DNA of 64,000 nt from Lichenihabitans sp033947565 (GCF_033947565.1 NZ_JARPVX010000006.1:1-64000), one strand, 5' to 3'. Counted from the stretch's first letter, positions 34,084 to 43,719 are shown. Notes: generated by a model from the sequence alone, not told the origin. Numbers and translations are program-made.

Positions 34084-34959
34084 TCAGAAGCCGGGCGTGT
34101 CGGCGATGCGTAGGAGGTACTGGCCGTAGGTGCTCTTGCCGAGGGCCTTGCCGAGCGTGCGCAACTGTGCCGCGTCGATCCAGCCCTTCTCGAAGGCGAT
34201 CTCCTCGGGGCAGGCGATCTTGAAGCCTTGCCGGTGCTCGAGCGCCTGCACGAAGGAACTGGCCTCCGTCAGGCTGTCGGGCGTGCCGGTATCGAGCCAG
34301 GCGAAGCCGCGGCCCATGCGGGTGACGCTGAGCTTGCCGCGTTCGAGATAGACCTTGTTGACGTCGGTAATCTCGAGCTCGCCGCGCGGCGAGGGCTTCA
34401 GGTCGGCGGCGATCTTTACAACCTCGGCGTCGTACAGGTAGAGGCCCGTGACGGCCCAGTTCGAGCGCGGCTGCGGGGGCTTTTCCTCGATCGAGATGGC
34501 GCGGCCCTCACCGTCGAACTCGACCACGCCATAGCGTTCGGGATCGGTGACGTGATAGCCGAAAACGCTGGCGCCCTGCAGGGTCTTGCAGGCGTTGGCC
34601 AGCAGGTCCGGCAGGCCGTGGCCGTAGAAGATGTTGTCACCGAGCACCAGCATGGAATCGTCGGTGCCGACGAAGTCGGCGCCCAGGATATAGGCCTGCG
34701 CCAGCCCCTCGGGCTTGGGTTGCACCACATATTCGAAGCGCACGCCCCATTTCTCACCCGTGCCGAGCAACTGCCGGAAGCGGGGCAGGTCGTCCGGGGT
34801 GGAGATCACCAGAATCTCGCGGATGCCGGCCAGCATCAAGGTTGACAGAGGGTAATAAACCATCGGCTTGTCGTAGACGGGCAGCAGCTGCTTCGAGACC
34901 GTCAAGGTCATCGGATGCAGGCGCGTGCCGCTGCCGCCGGCCAGGATGATGCCCTTCAT
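34084..34959 (-). CDS. rfbA: Glucose-1-phosphate thymidylyltransferase
   Basis: First step of dTDP-L-rhamnose synthesis: joins dTTP and glucose 1-phosphate to make dTDP-glucose. The N-terminus KGIILAGGSGTRLHPMTLTV is the nucleotidyltransferase signature, followed by SKQLLPVYDKPMVYYPLSTL. Further conserved blocks are SMLVLGDNIFYGHGL and GRGFAWLDTGTPDSLTEAS. Length 291 residues is standard. The start overlaps the rfbD stop by 4 bases. It is the last gene of rfbB-rfbC-rfbD-rfbA. Confidence 0.97.
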   Translation of the reverse strand: MKGIILAGGSGTRLHPMTLTVSKQLLPVYDKPMVYYPLSTLMLAGIREILVISTPDDLPRFRQLLGTGEKWGVRFEYVVQPKPEGLAQAYILGADFVGTDDSMLVLGDNIFYGHGLPDLLANACKTLQGASVFGYHVTDPERYGVVEFDGEGRAISIEEKPPQPRSNWAVTGLYLYDAEVVKIAADLKPSPRGELEITDVNKVYLERGKLSVTRMGRGFAWLDTGTPDSLTEASSFVQALEHRQGFKIACPEEIAFEKGWIDAAQLRTLGKALGKSTYGQYLLRIADTPGF

Positions 34960-35879
34960 GGAGTGGAGTCCTTCACAAGGCGGATGACGCAGCGCTCGAC
35001 CGCGTCCTGCCAGGGCGGCAGGGCGGCGCCGTGCAGGCGCGCGAGCTTGGTGCAGTCGAGCCGCGAATTGGCCGGCCGTCGGGCCGGCGTGGGATAGTCT
35101 GCGGTGGTGATGGGGTTGACTCGGGCCGTCGGGCCCCCGGCATTCCGCGACGCTTGGAAGATCGCTTCCGCAAAGGCGGCCCAGCTGGTTTCGCCGGAGC
35201 CGCTCATGTGGAAGGTGCCGCGCAGGGCCGGGTCGGGGCGCTCGACGAGGTTGCGGGCGACCCGCAGGATCGCATCCGCCATGTCGAGCGCCGACGTCGG
35301 GCAACCGATCTGGTCGCCGACGACGCCGAGCGCGTCGCGGCCGGCCGCGACCCGCAGCATCGTCTTGACGAAATTGGCCCCGAACGGGCTGTAGACCCAG
35401 GCGGTGCGCAGGATGGCGTGGTTGGCTGTGGCGGCCGCCACCGCTTCCTCGCCGGCGCGCTTCGACTGCCCATAGATGCCGAGCGGCGCCGTGGGGTCGT
35501 CTTCTCGGTAGGGCCTGTCGAGGCTGCCGTCGAAGACATAGTCGGTGGAGATCTGGATCACCGGCACCCCGAGGGACGCCGCCGCCTCGGCCACCGCCTT
35601 GGCGCCGGCTGCGTTCACGGCCCAGGCCTGCTCGGGTTCCTGCTCCGCCTTGTCGACGCCCGTATAGGCGGCCGCGTTGACGATAACGTCCGGCATGGCT
35701 TCGGCCAGCACGGCCGCCACCCCGGCCGGATCGGCGAGGTCGAGGCTCGGGCGGCCGAGCGCGACCACATCCGCCATGCCGGCGGGCCCGCGCTCCATCA
35801 AGGCGCGCACGACCTGGCCGTCGCGTCCGGTGACGACGACGCGGATCAGCTCGGGATCGGCCGCCTCAGGCGAAAACAT
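34956..35879 (-). CDS. rfbD: dTDP-4-dehydrorhamnose reductase
   Basis: Final step: reduces dTDP-4-keto-L-rhamnose to dTDP-L-rhamnose with NAD(P)H. The nucleotide-binding start is VVVTGRDGQVVRAL, a G-x-x-G-x-x-G variant with Asp in the middle; VNAAAYTGVDKAEQEPEQAW is typical, and the catalytic Y-x-x-x-K lies in IYGQSKRAGEE with upstream STDYVFDG. Length is 307 residues. The ATG at 35877-35879 overlaps the end of rfbC by 14 bases; a later start is possible but would remove few residues. Confidence 0.95.
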   Translation of the reverse strand: MFSPEAADPELIRVVVTGRDGQVVRALMERGPAGMADVVALGRPSLDLADPAGVAAVLAEAMPDVIVNAAAYTGVDKAEQEPEQAWAVNAAGAKAVAEAAASLGVPVIQISTDYVFDGSLDRPYREDDPTAPLGIYGQSKRAGEEAVAAATANHAILRTAWVYSPFGANFVKTMLRVAAGRDALGVVGDQIGCPTSALDMADAILRVARNLVERPDPALRGTFHMSGSGETSWAAFAEAIFQASRNAGGPTARVNPITTADYPTPARRPANSRLDCTKLARLHGAALPPWQDAVERCVIRLVKDSTP

Positions 35880-36420
35880 GCGGCTGGTCCTTGAGGCGCG
35901 GGTGCTTGCCGTCCTTGACCGAGAGCGTCGCGCCGCCGGGCGCGACCGGCCAAGCGATCCCGAGATCCGGGTCGTCCCAGGCGATGCCGCAATCGTTGGC
36001 GGGGGAATACAGGTGCGTGACTTTGTAAAGCACCTCGCAATCCGGCACAAGGGTGCAGAACCCGTGTGCGAAGCCCGGCGGCACCCAGAGCTGGCTCCAG
36101 TTCTCAGCCGACAGCTCGACCGCCACGTGCTGGCCGAAGGTCGGAGACGAACGACGGATGTCGACCGCCACATCGAGGATGCGCCCCTTGGCGCAGCGCA
36201 CCAGCTTGCCTTGGGCGGCGGGCTCCGTCTGGTAATGCAGGCCGCGCACCGTGCCGGGCGTCGCCGACAGGGAATGATTGTCCTGCACAAAGGTGAAGAG
36301 GCCGAGCGCCTCGGTAAAGGCCTGGGCGTTGAAGACTTCCGAGAAAAAGCCGCGGTCGTCCCCGAAACGCTTCGGGGTGACGATCACGACATCCGGAATG
36401 GCGGTGCGGACGATCTCCAT
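35866..36420 (-). CDS. rfbC: dTDP-4-dehydrorhamnose 3,5-epimerase
   Basis: Epimerises dTDP-4-keto-6-deoxyglucose at C3 and C5. The conserved cupin motifs are visible: PKRFGDDRGFFSEVFNAQAF, the catalytic-His stretch VRGLHYQTEPAAQGKLVRC, and FAHGFCTL further on. At 184 residues it is normal. It lies between rfbB (3 bases away) and rfbD in the operon. Confidence 0.97.
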   Translation of the reverse strand: MEIVRTAIPDVVIVTPKRFGDDRGFFSEVFNAQAFTEALGLFTFVQDNHSLSATPGTVRGLHYQTEPAAQGKLVRCAKGRILDVAVDIRRSSPTFGQHVAVELSAENWSQLWVPPGFAHGFCTLVPDCEVLYKVTHLYSPANDCGIAWDDPDLGIAWPVAPGGATLSVKDGKHPRLKDQPHVFA

Positions 36421-36423
36421 GGC

Positions 36424-37503
36424 TCAACCAGGCTCCTTCGCGTCGAGCCCGAGGCGCTCGCCCCGGTAGCCGCCCGAGCGCACGCGCTCCCACCAAGCCT
36501 TGTTATCGAGGTACCAGCGTACCGTCTTGCGCAAGCCGGTGTCGAAGTTTTCTTCGGCCTTCCAGCCGAGCTCGGTCTCGATGCGGGTTGCGTCGATGGC
36601 ATAACGGCCGTCGTGGCCGGGGCGGTCGGTCACGAAGGTGATGAGATCTTCGCGGCGGCCGATCGCAGCGTCGGGCGCCATCTCATCGAGCAGAGTGCAG
36701 ATCTGGCGCACCACGTCGATGTTCTTGCGCTCGTTGCGACCGCCGACGTTGTAGCTTTCGCCGGGCGTGCCCTTCTCGACCACGAGCAACAGCGCCCGGG
36801 CATGGTCGTCGACGAACAGCCAGTCGCGGATGTTGTCGCCTTTGCCATAAACCGGCAGCGGCTTGCCCTCGAGCGCGTTCAGGATGACGAGCGGGATCAG
36901 CTTCTCGGGAAAGTGGTACGGCCCGTAGTTGTTGGAGCAGTTGGTCAGCAGCGTCGGCATGCCGTAGGTGTGGTGCCAGGCGCGGACGAGGTGGTCGGAG
37001 CCGGCCTTCGAGGCCGAATAGGGCGAGTTCGGCTGGTAGGGCGTGGTTTCCGAAAAGGCGCCGGTCGGGCCGAGCGAGCCGAACACCTCGTCGGTCGAGA
37101 TGTGGTGGAAGCGGAATGCCGCCTTGGCCTGATCGTCGAGCCCGCGCCAATGGCGCAGCGCCGCCTGCAGCAGGCTGAACGTGCCCATGATGTTGGTTTG
37201 CAAGAAGGCGCCGGGGCCGTCGATCGACCGGTCCACATGGCTTTCGGCCGCGAGATTCATGATGATGTCGGGCCGGTGGGCCTGCATCAGGGCGTCCATA
37301 TGAGGCTCGTCGGCGATGTCGGCCTTCTCGAAGCTGTAGCGGTTGGACTGCGAGACCGGAGCCAGGGAATCGAGGTTGCCCGCATAGGTCAGAGCATCGA
37401 CCACGATCACGCGATGGGACGTAGCCTCGATGATGCGGCGCACCAGCGCCGAGCCGATGAACCCGGCCCCACCCGTGACAAGAATGGTCTTGGAATCCGC
37501 CAA
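36424..37503 (-). CDS. rfbB: dTDP-glucose 4,6-dehydratase
   Basis: Second step: converts dTDP-glucose to dTDP-4-keto-6-deoxyglucose, NAD-dependent. The Rossmann start TILVTGGAGFIGSALVR, the FHHISTDEVFGSLG active-site region and the Y-x-x-x-K in YSASKAGSDHLVRAW are clear. I chose the TTG at 37501-37503, preceded by GAGGAG with 6 bases spacing, because the family begins a few residues before the Rossmann strand; an upstream start would add 29 unconserved residues. About 359 residues. It is the first gene of the leftward rfbBCDA operon and diverges from prfB. Confidence 0.95.
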   Translation of the reverse strand: MADSKTILVTGGAGFIGSALVRRIIEATSHRVIVVDALTYAGNLDSLAPVSQSNRYSFEKADIADEPHMDALMQAHRPDIIMNLAAESHVDRSIDGPGAFLQTNIMGTFSLLQAALRHWRGLDDQAKAAFRFHHISTDEVFGSLGPTGAFSETTPYQPNSPYSASKAGSDHLVRAWHHTYGMPTLLTNCSNNYGPYHFPEKLIPLVILNALEGKPLPVYGKGDNIRDWLFVDDHARALLLVVEKGTPGESYNVGGRNERKNIDVVRQICTLLDEMAPDAAIGRREDLITFVTDRPGHDGRYAIDATRIETELGWKAEENFDTGLRKTVRWYLDNKAWWERVRSGGYRGERLGLDAKEPG

Positions 37504-37788
37504 ACTGCGCTCCTCTTCGAGGTTTTCCGACAAAAAAGCCGGCAAGTCCGCCAGCCGAAGTATTAAAACTCCTTTAGCCGAGCCCGGCACCCATTGTCAC
37601 GGTGCAATGCCGTCCGGACGCCGCAGATAGCAGCCATGCTTACCGATGATGTTGTGCGACGCTGGCTAGACCCAAGTCGATCGACGCCGCGCGATGCGCC
37701 TAACCTCGACATCGCGTCCCGAACTCCATAGGGTCCGGCGCGTGACGCGCTCCCGCGTCGCCCAGCCCATCAACGCGAGCAAGGATCC

Positions 37789-38917
37789 ATGCGCGCCGAA
37801 GCGTTGCAACTGATCGCAGACATCGAGCAGTCCGCAGGACTGCTGAGGAGGCATCTTTGACGTCGATACGGCGACGCGACGCCTCGCGGAACTGAATGCG
37901 AAGTCGGAGGATCCGACCTTCTGGAACAACCCGGAGCTTGCCCAAAAGCTGATGCGCGAGCGCACCGAGCTTGAGGACAGCCTCGGCGCCGTCGGCAAGA
38001 TCGAACGCGAGCTGACCGATGCGACCGAACTGATCGAGCTGGCCGAGGCTGAAGGCGATGCGGGCGTCGAGGACGAAGGCGTCTCCATGCTGCGGGTCCT
38101 CAAGGCCGAAACCGACCGGCTCCAGGTGGCGGCGCTGTTGTCCGGCGAGGCGGATGGCAACGACACCTATCTCGAGGTGCATTCCGGTGCTGGCGGCACG
38201 GAAAGCCAGGACTGGGCCCGCATGCTGTTCCGCATGTACAGCCGATGGGCGGAGCGGAGCGACTTCAAGGTCGAGATCATGGACGAGACGGCAGGCGAGG
38301 AGGCGGGCATCAAATCCGCCACGCTGCTGGTCAAGGGCCACAACGCTTATGGCATGTTGAAGACGGAATCCGGCGTGCATCGCCTGGTCCGGATCTCGCC
38401 GTTCGACTCGAACGCGCGGCGCCACACGAGCTTCGCTTCGGCGTGGGTCTATCCGGTGGTGGACGACAAGATCAACGTCGACGTCAACGAATCGGATTGC
38501 CGTATCGACACGTTCCGCGCCTCGGGCGCCGGCGGCCAGCACATCAACACGACGGATTCGGCGGTCCGCATCACCCACCATCCGTCGGGAATCGTCGTGG
38601 CGTGCCAGGGCGAACGCTCCCAGCATAAGAACCGGGCTACCGCCTGGAACATGTTGCGCGCCCGCCTTTACGAGATGGAGCTCGAAAAGCGGGAAGCCGC
38701 CGCAAATGCGGACGCGGCCTCGAAGACCGAGATCGGCTGGGGGCACCAGATCCGATCCTATGTGCTGCAGCCCTATCAACTCGTGAAGGACCTGCGCACC
38801 GGCGCCACCTCGGGCACGCCGGGCGATGTCCTCGACGGCGACATCGACGCCTTCATTCAGGCATCGCTGGCGCAGCGCCTGACCGGGCGCAAGGCGGACA
38901 TCGAAGACGTCGATTGA
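37789..38917 (+). CDS. prfB: Peptide chain release factor 2, with programmed +1 frameshift
   Basis: Recognises UGA and UAA stop codons. The gene is in two frames: an ATG at 37789 gives 23 codons ending CTT TGA at 37855-37860, and the rest continues in the +1 frame from GAC at 37859 to the stop at 38917, about 375 residues in all. The internal Shine-Dalgarno GAGGAGG just before CTT TGA matches the autoregulatory RF2 frameshift. The GGQ motif (ASGAGGQHINTTDSAVRI) and the stop-codon-reading SPF tripeptide (RISPFDSNARRHTSFAS) are intact. When RF2 is scarce, ribosomes shift at the UGA and make more. Full length for the family. Confidence 0.97.
37844..37860 (+). promoter_or_regulatory. RF2 programmed frameshift site
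   Basis: GAGGAGG at 37846-37852 followed by CAT CTTTGA: the stimulatory Shine-Dalgarno-like sequence and the slippery CTT next to an in-frame TGA (37858-37860). The downstream frame encodes the remainder of RF2. Confidence 0.92.
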
Positions 38918-39213
38918 TTCGGATGGTGGAAGATGAGGCGACGCCTTGGTGTTCACCTGGGAAGACAGGCGTTGTGCCTCAGCTCATCCCGCTTTGTGGG
39001 TCCTACCACCGGAATAGTGAGTGTTTGAGATCACATCGATCCGTCTTTAGGCTTCAACTGCGGGTGGACCGGCTTGTGCGCACGTTTCGGTTGCGTTCCC
39101 TTCTTGCGTCACGAAGATTTTGAAGTCAGCTTGTGCGTCTAAAAACACAACCGCAAAGCGAGTTCCGTCCTCGGATCGTGCCAAGGCAGCGTTACTTGGG
39201 AGGCTAGAACAGG
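38918..39213. other. Intergenic stretch after prfB
   Basis: No gene or clear hairpin terminator seen between the prfB stop and the small ORF at 39214. The only open frames are short and lack ribosome sites. A possible small RNA cannot be ruled in or out by eye. Confidence 0.5.
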
Positions 39214-39315
39214 ATGAGTGGATTGGAAGGATCTGGCTTTGCGCTCCCCGTAATGGTGGGGCTCGGTATTCTGGTGGTCATCATCTTCGTGTCGGGTTGG
39301 GCCTTCGGTCAGTGA
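39214..39315 (+). CDS. 33-residue single-helix membrane protein (possible)
   Basis: A short ORF: MSGLEGSGFALPVMVGLGIL followed by VVIIFVSGWAFGQ, one transmembrane helix with a short polar N-terminus. GGGAGG lies 11 bases upstream, and a perfect 8-bp inverted repeat 5 bases after the stop could end the message. No known family is recognised. Very small membrane proteins are easily missed by gene finders; expression is unproven. Confidence 0.5.
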   Translation: MSGLEGSGFALPVMVGLGILVVIIFVSGWAFGQ

Positions 39316-39320
39316 GGCGC

Positions 39321-39344
39321 AACGGGGCGCGTGGTGGCCCCGTT
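39321..39344 (+). terminator. Inverted repeat after the 33-residue ORF
   Basis: AACGGGGC (39321-39328) and GCCCCGTT (39337-39344) with an 8-base loop, a perfect 8-bp stem. The T-tract is weak (TT then C), so it is a candidate transcript end rather than a strong intrinsic terminator. Confidence 0.5.
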
Positions 39345-39373
39345 CGACGCTGATCAAAGGCCGATGCCTGTCT

Positions 39374-40642
39374 TCAGCCGCCCGTCGCAGCTGTCTTGGC
39401 CAGGGTCGTGGCAGCCGATTCCGGTGGTGAACTGCCGCTGGGTGCATCCGGAGACAAGACAGGCGAATGGGTGAGGGGCGGCGTTGCGCTCCAGGGCTGT
39501 GCCTCGCGACCGCGTTGCTTCCCCATGTCGTACACATAGCTCATGTAGGTTTTGCCGAACTCTTCCTCGGCGCGGCTTGGCGGCAGGTCTGGGATCGCGG
39601 CGTCGATATAGGCAACGTGGTAGCCGATGCCGTTGCGTTTGGCATAAGCATAAGCGCTCATGACGTTGTTGCGTCCTTCGCGCTTCAGAATGGTGGCCAG
39701 CGATCGGGCGCCGACCTGCAGGGTCGCATCCGGAACGACGTCGAAGGTCGGGTCGACCTTGTTGTTCACCAGGATGTACAGGTCCTTGATGCCCGTGCTG
39801 CCGTTTTTGCCGCTTTCCCCATAGATGGTTTCGTCCGGCGCCACATAGATCTGGCGCAGCGTGCCGCCATCCACGTGCAATTCCTGGAACGACTGGCCCG
39901 ACGCTGTGACCTCGATGCGACGGGGCGGAAACAAGCCCGGCACCGAGGCCGAGGCCGCCATGACCTGCCGGAACAGCGCGAGGGCGTTCGGCGCGCCGCT
40001 CGAGGCGATCGCGCCCATGTCCCAGATCTCGGAGCGCTGGGCATCGAGGTTGGTGGTGACGATCAACAAGCGCCGGCCTCTGCGGTGTTCTGCCGCGACC
40101 TTCTGCAGGATGCCATCGTCGATGTAGCGGGCGATGAGGCGGCCCAGCTTGTCGCTGTCGACGAGCGAGTTGCCGAACAACCCGTTCAGGACGTTGACGT
40201 CCTTGACGAGCGTCGAAGCGAAGCCCGACGTGTAGAGATCCTGCAGGGTCGCGTCGTAATCCGGGCCCAGGAACACGAAGGGCGCCATCAAGGCGCCGGT
40301 GCTGACGCCGGACACGATGGTGAAGTTGGGCCGATGCCCCGCTTCCGAAAGGCCGCGCAGGAACCCGGCCCCGAAGGCGCCGTTGCCGCCACCACCCGAA
40401 AGCGCCAGATAGCTGACGCTTTCATGTCGGGCCGTGGCTTGTTGAACCACCTGCTGACGGAACCGGTCGAACACCGCCGCTGGAGCGTCGCCGGAAAAGC
40501 GGATGTTGCCCATGTTGGGGACCTCGGCCTTGGCGGCTTCGGCGGGCGTGTAGGGGATGCGCTCTGCCGTGGTCGAGCAGGCCGACAAGGCAGTGCCAAG
40601 CAGCGCCACGACGAGGATGGGAAATGTCTTGGCCTGTGCCAT
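39374..40642 (-). CDS. Patatin-like phospholipase lipoprotein
   Basis: A predicted membrane-anchored lipid acyl hydrolase. A lipoprotein signal is clear (FPILVVALLGTALSACSTT, Cys at lipobox). The patatin domain shows the oxyanion block ALSGGGGNGAFGAGFLRGL, the nucleophile motif GVSTG in TIVSGVSTGALMAPF, and the catalytic Asp in HVDGGTLRQ. I chose the ATG at 40640-40642 because a TTGAGGCGG ribosome site precedes it; the track continues seven codons to a TTG. At 422 residues, the domain lies around residues 83-290, with an extra C-terminal region ending in a low-complexity Ser/Ala tail. Confidence 0.85.
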   Translation of the reverse strand: MAQAKTFPILVVALLGTALSACSTTAERIPYTPAEAAKAEVPNMGNIRFSGDAPAAVFDRFRQQVVQQATARHESVSYLALSGGGGNGAFGAGFLRGLSEAGHRPNFTIVSGVSTGALMAPFVFLGPDYDATLQDLYTSGFASTLVKDVNVLNGLFGNSLVDSDKLGRLIARYIDDGILQKVAAEHRRGRRLLIVTTNLDAQRSEIWDMGAIASSGAPNALALFRQVMAASASVPGLFPPRRIEVTASGQSFQELHVDGGTLRQIYVAPDETIYGESGKNGSTGIKDLYILVNNKVDPTFDVVPDATLQVGARSLATILKREGRNNVMSAYAYAKRNGIGYHVAYIDAAIPDLPPSRAEEEFGKTYMSYVYDMGKQRGREAQPWSATPPLTHSPVLSPDAPSGSSPPESAATTLAKTAATGG

Positions 40643-40788
40643 TGAATGTTCTGTCCGCCTCAACCTGCCCGATCGTGCCCTGGGCGGCTTTTCATTTGTC
40701 TAAGGCCCAGAACGAACTTGTCCGGATGGTTTCTTTTCCCGTCGGCTAAAATGCGCCGGCTGTGACCTTTTTGGAACGTCGCCTTACC

Positions 40789-42024
40789 TCAGGGCGCATC
40801 GCCTTCGGCGAGGGTCCGCCCGGCGTTCAGGAACCGCACGGGATCGACGGGCTCTCCATCGATGCGCGTTTCGTAATGAAGGTGGGGGCCCGTGGCGCGG
40901 CCGGTCGCGCCGACCCGGCCGATGCCGTCACCGGCCGTGATGGGCGTGCCGACCGCAACCGTAATGGCCGATAGATGTGCATAGCGTGTCGAGAGCCCCG
41001 AGCCGTGATCGATCTCGACCATGTTGCCGTAGCCGCTGGCGGTGCCCGCGAAGCTCACGCGTCCGGCAGCCGTGGCCAGGACGGTCGTGCCGGCGTCCTC
41101 CCGCAGGTCGATCCCGGTATGCAGCGCTAAGCGACCGAGGAACGGATCGGTGCGAGCTCCGAACGGCGACGTCACCTCCGGCGTGCCCTCGAGGGGTTTT
41201 TCGAAGGGCGTGTGGTCCACGGCGGCCTTGAGCCGTTCGGCCTGATCGAGCGTGCCCTTCAGCATCAACGAAGCGCGCTCGAAAGGCGATGCGATCGTCG
41301 AGGCAGCGAGCGGCACGAACGGGCCCCCGACAGCGGCGTCACTGGCTGGCGCGAAGCGTGCCATCGTCAGCCCCGCCGTGCCGAGGGCGGCCCTCAATCG
41401 GCTCAAACGCGACGCCGCGACGCCCTGAAGGCGGAGAAGGGCAGTCTGCTGGTCGTCATCGACCCGGGACAAGGCCGTCGTCAGCGTCGCAAGGCGTAGC
41501 GCAGGGCTGTCGCCTGACGGGTCGCGCGCGGCCTCAAGGCTCCCCGAGGGTGCCCTCGACGCGGTCGCGCCCTGCGCGGCTGGCGTTGCCTCCGCCCGGG
41601 CCGTGTCGCCGGCGCGTGGCGCGAGATGCCGGACGGCCTCGGCAAGGCTGGTAAGGACCGCAGCCTGGCGATGAAGGTCGCTTTCCTGAGCCGATAAGCT
41701 ATCGAGGCGCGTGCTGACGGTGCGCTCCAGCTGGCTTTTTAGGCTGGTGGAGCGGTCCAGTTGGCGCTGCAGCGCCACGATACGATCCTCATAGCCGTAT
41801 TGCAGGTCGCGCTCGTGCCGCATTGCGGCTGCCAGGAGGCTGTCGTGGCCGATCACATAGGCGGTGCAGCCCAGCAACCACACGGCGGCGACCGCCATCG
41901 CCGAGGCCGCCATCATGGCGGCCCAGCGCGGCACCGCCACAGTCTTCTGCCGGCGCCCATAGGCCGCCGTCACGAACACATGGGTCGAGGGTAGGGATGC
42001 GGCGCCCATCGTCCACCCAGCCAT
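40789..42024 (-). CDS. M23 family metallopeptidase with N-terminal anchor and coiled coil
   Basis: A predicted peptidoglycan endopeptidase anchored in the inner membrane. One transmembrane segment lies near residues 38-58, a coiled-coil region around 65-120 (EDRIVALQRQLDRSTSLKSQ), a Ser/Ala/Arg-rich linker, then a C-terminal M23 domain. All zinc and catalytic elements are intact: HTGIDLRE, HGSG, RYAHL and HLHYE, unlike the degenerate LytM lipoprotein earlier in the window. I chose the ATG at 42022-42024, with GGAGG 6 bases upstream, giving 411 residues. Confidence 0.88.
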   Translation of the reverse strand: MAGWTMGAASLPSTHVFVTAAYGRRQKTVAVPRWAAMMAASAMAVAAVWLLGCTAYVIGHDSLLAAAMRHERDLQYGYEDRIVALQRQLDRSTSLKSQLERTVSTRLDSLSAQESDLHRQAAVLTSLAEAVRHLAPRAGDTARAEATPAAQGATASRAPSGSLEAARDPSGDSPALRLATLTTALSRVDDDQQTALLRLQGVAASRLSRLRAALGTAGLTMARFAPASDAAVGGPFVPLAASTIASPFERASLMLKGTLDQAERLKAAVDHTPFEKPLEGTPEVTSPFGARTDPFLGRLALHTGIDLREDAGTTVLATAAGRVSFAGTASGYGNMVEIDHGSGLSTRYAHLSAITVAVGTPITAGDGIGRVGATGRATGPHLHYETRIDGEPVDPVRFLNAGRTLAEGDAP

Positions 42025-42183
42025 GGCCGGCCTCCGTCTGATCACAGGCGCTCAGGCCCTGCGGCTAGAGTGATCTCTTAAGGTTAACGCATCGGAAGCG
42101 ACGCGGGCCATGCTGTCCGGCGGCTCGCCAAAACAAGCCCGCATAGGTACGATGGGAGACGTTCCTTGGCCGGATGGATTCTC

Positions 42184-43518
42184 ATGCCCGCGCGTCAGCT
42201 CGTTCTTGGTGCCTTCATGCGGCCTGTCAGCATTCACACGGCCGCCTGGCGCTATCCCGGCGCCGTCGTGGATGCGAATTTCAACCTGCCGGCGCTGGTG
42301 CGCTTTGCCCAAACGCTGGAGCGGGGCAAGTTCGACGCCTTCTTCATGGCCGACCACCTGGCCGTGATGAACATGCCCATGGAGGCGCTGAAGCGCAGCG
42401 CTACCGTGACCTCCTTCGACCCGCTGACGCTGCTGCCGGCGCTCGCCATGGTGACAAGCCGGCTTGGGCTGATCGCCACGGCCTCGACCACCTATAACGA
42501 GCCCTATCATGTGGCCCGCAAATTCGCCTCGCTCGACCACATCAGCCAGGGCCGTGCTGGCTGGAACCTCGTCACCTCGGGCAATCCGGCCGAAGCCATG
42601 AACTTTGGCCGCGACGAGCACGTCGAACATGCCACCCGGTACCGTCGGGCGCGCGAATTCTACGATGTGGTGACGGGCCTGTGGGATTCCTGGGCCGACG
42701 ACGCCTTCACGCATGACGCGGAGACCGGCGTCTTCTTCGACCCGACGAAGTTGCATCGCCTGGATCACCGGGGCGAGTTTCTGAAGGTGCAGGGCCCGCT
42801 CAACATCGCCCGGCCGGTTCAGGGCTGGCCCGTGATCGTGCAGGCGGGATCGTCGGAAGCCGGTCGGCAGATCGGTGCCGAAACCGCCGAGGCGATCTTC
42901 ACGGCGCAATCCGACATCGGGGAGGCGAAAACCTTCTATGCGGACGTGAAGGCCCGTATGGTGCGGGCCGGACGCCACCGCGACCATTGCAAGATCATGC
43001 CGGGCTGCTTCGTGGTGGTGGGTGACACCGTCGCGGAGGCCGAGGCCAAAAAACGCCACCTCGACAGTCTGGTGCATCCCGACAGCGGCATGGCGTCCTT
43101 GTCGGTGCAGCTCGGCACCGACGCGTCGCGCTTCGACCTCGATGCGCCCTTGCCGAAGCACCTGCCCGAGTCGAATGCCAGCAAGAGCGCCCGCGATCGG
43201 CTCATCGCCAAGGCCGAGCGTGACCAGCTAAGCGTCCGCGAGCTGGCCCAATATGTCGGCGGGGCCTTCGGCACCTTGGAGATGATCGGCACGCCGCGCA
43301 CGATCGCCGACACCATGGAACGCTGGCTGCACGAGGAAGCGGCCGACGGGTTCAACGTCATGTTCCCGTTTCTGCCCGAGGGGCTCGACGACGTGGTCGA
43401 CAAGGTTGTGCCGGAGTTGCAACGGCGCGGGCTGTTCCGCCGTGACTATGAAGGCACCACGCTGCGCGATCACCTGGGTCTGCCGCGGCCTGCGAACCGC
43501 TTTTTTTCGACCGCCTGA
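42184..43518 (+). CDS. LLM-class flavin-dependent monooxygenase (NtaA/SnaA/DszA family)
   Basis: A luciferase-like enzyme using reduced FMN to oxidise small organic substrates such as nitrilotriacetate, dibenzothiophene sulfone or sulfonates; the substrate here is unknown. Family blocks: LGAFMRPVSIHTAAWRYPG at the N-terminus, LIATASTTYNEPYHVARKF, GRAGWNLVTSGNPAEAMNFG and WPVIVQAGSSEAGRQIGAET. About 444 residues from the ATG at 42184; a TTG at 42166 with GGGAG 7 bases upstream is a good alternative start. No flavin reductase gene is adjacent, so it presumably uses a reductase encoded elsewhere. Confidence 0.88.
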   Translation: MPARQLVLGAFMRPVSIHTAAWRYPGAVVDANFNLPALVRFAQTLERGKFDAFFMADHLAVMNMPMEALKRSATVTSFDPLTLLPALAMVTSRLGLIATASTTYNEPYHVARKFASLDHISQGRAGWNLVTSGNPAEAMNFGRDEHVEHATRYRRAREFYDVVTGLWDSWADDAFTHDAETGVFFDPTKLHRLDHRGEFLKVQGPLNIARPVQGWPVIVQAGSSEAGRQIGAETAEAIFTAQSDIGEAKTFYADVKARMVRAGRHRDHCKIMPGCFVVVGDTVAEAEAKKRHLDSLVHPDSGMASLSVQLGTDASRFDLDAPLPKHLPESNASKSARDRLIAKAERDQLSVRELAQYVGGAFGTLEMIGTPRTIADTMERWLHEEAADGFNVMFPFLPEGLDDVVDKVVPELQRRGLFRRDYEGTTLRDHLGLPRPANRFFSTA

Positions 43519-43719
43519 GGGGCCCATGGGCGTAGCGTTCCGTCGCGCTGCAGCGGTAACGCAATTGGTTCCCTGCGGCCAAGGCAAAGCTGCCCCGCGT
43601 CCGAACCGGCCTGCCTGCCCAGATCTGGCCGCGGTGCCGCCTCATTACCGACCTAGCTAGCGGGCTCGTCCGGCGTCGTCCACCGATGACATGTGCCGGT
43701 TCGCGTTGAGGAGTTTCCC

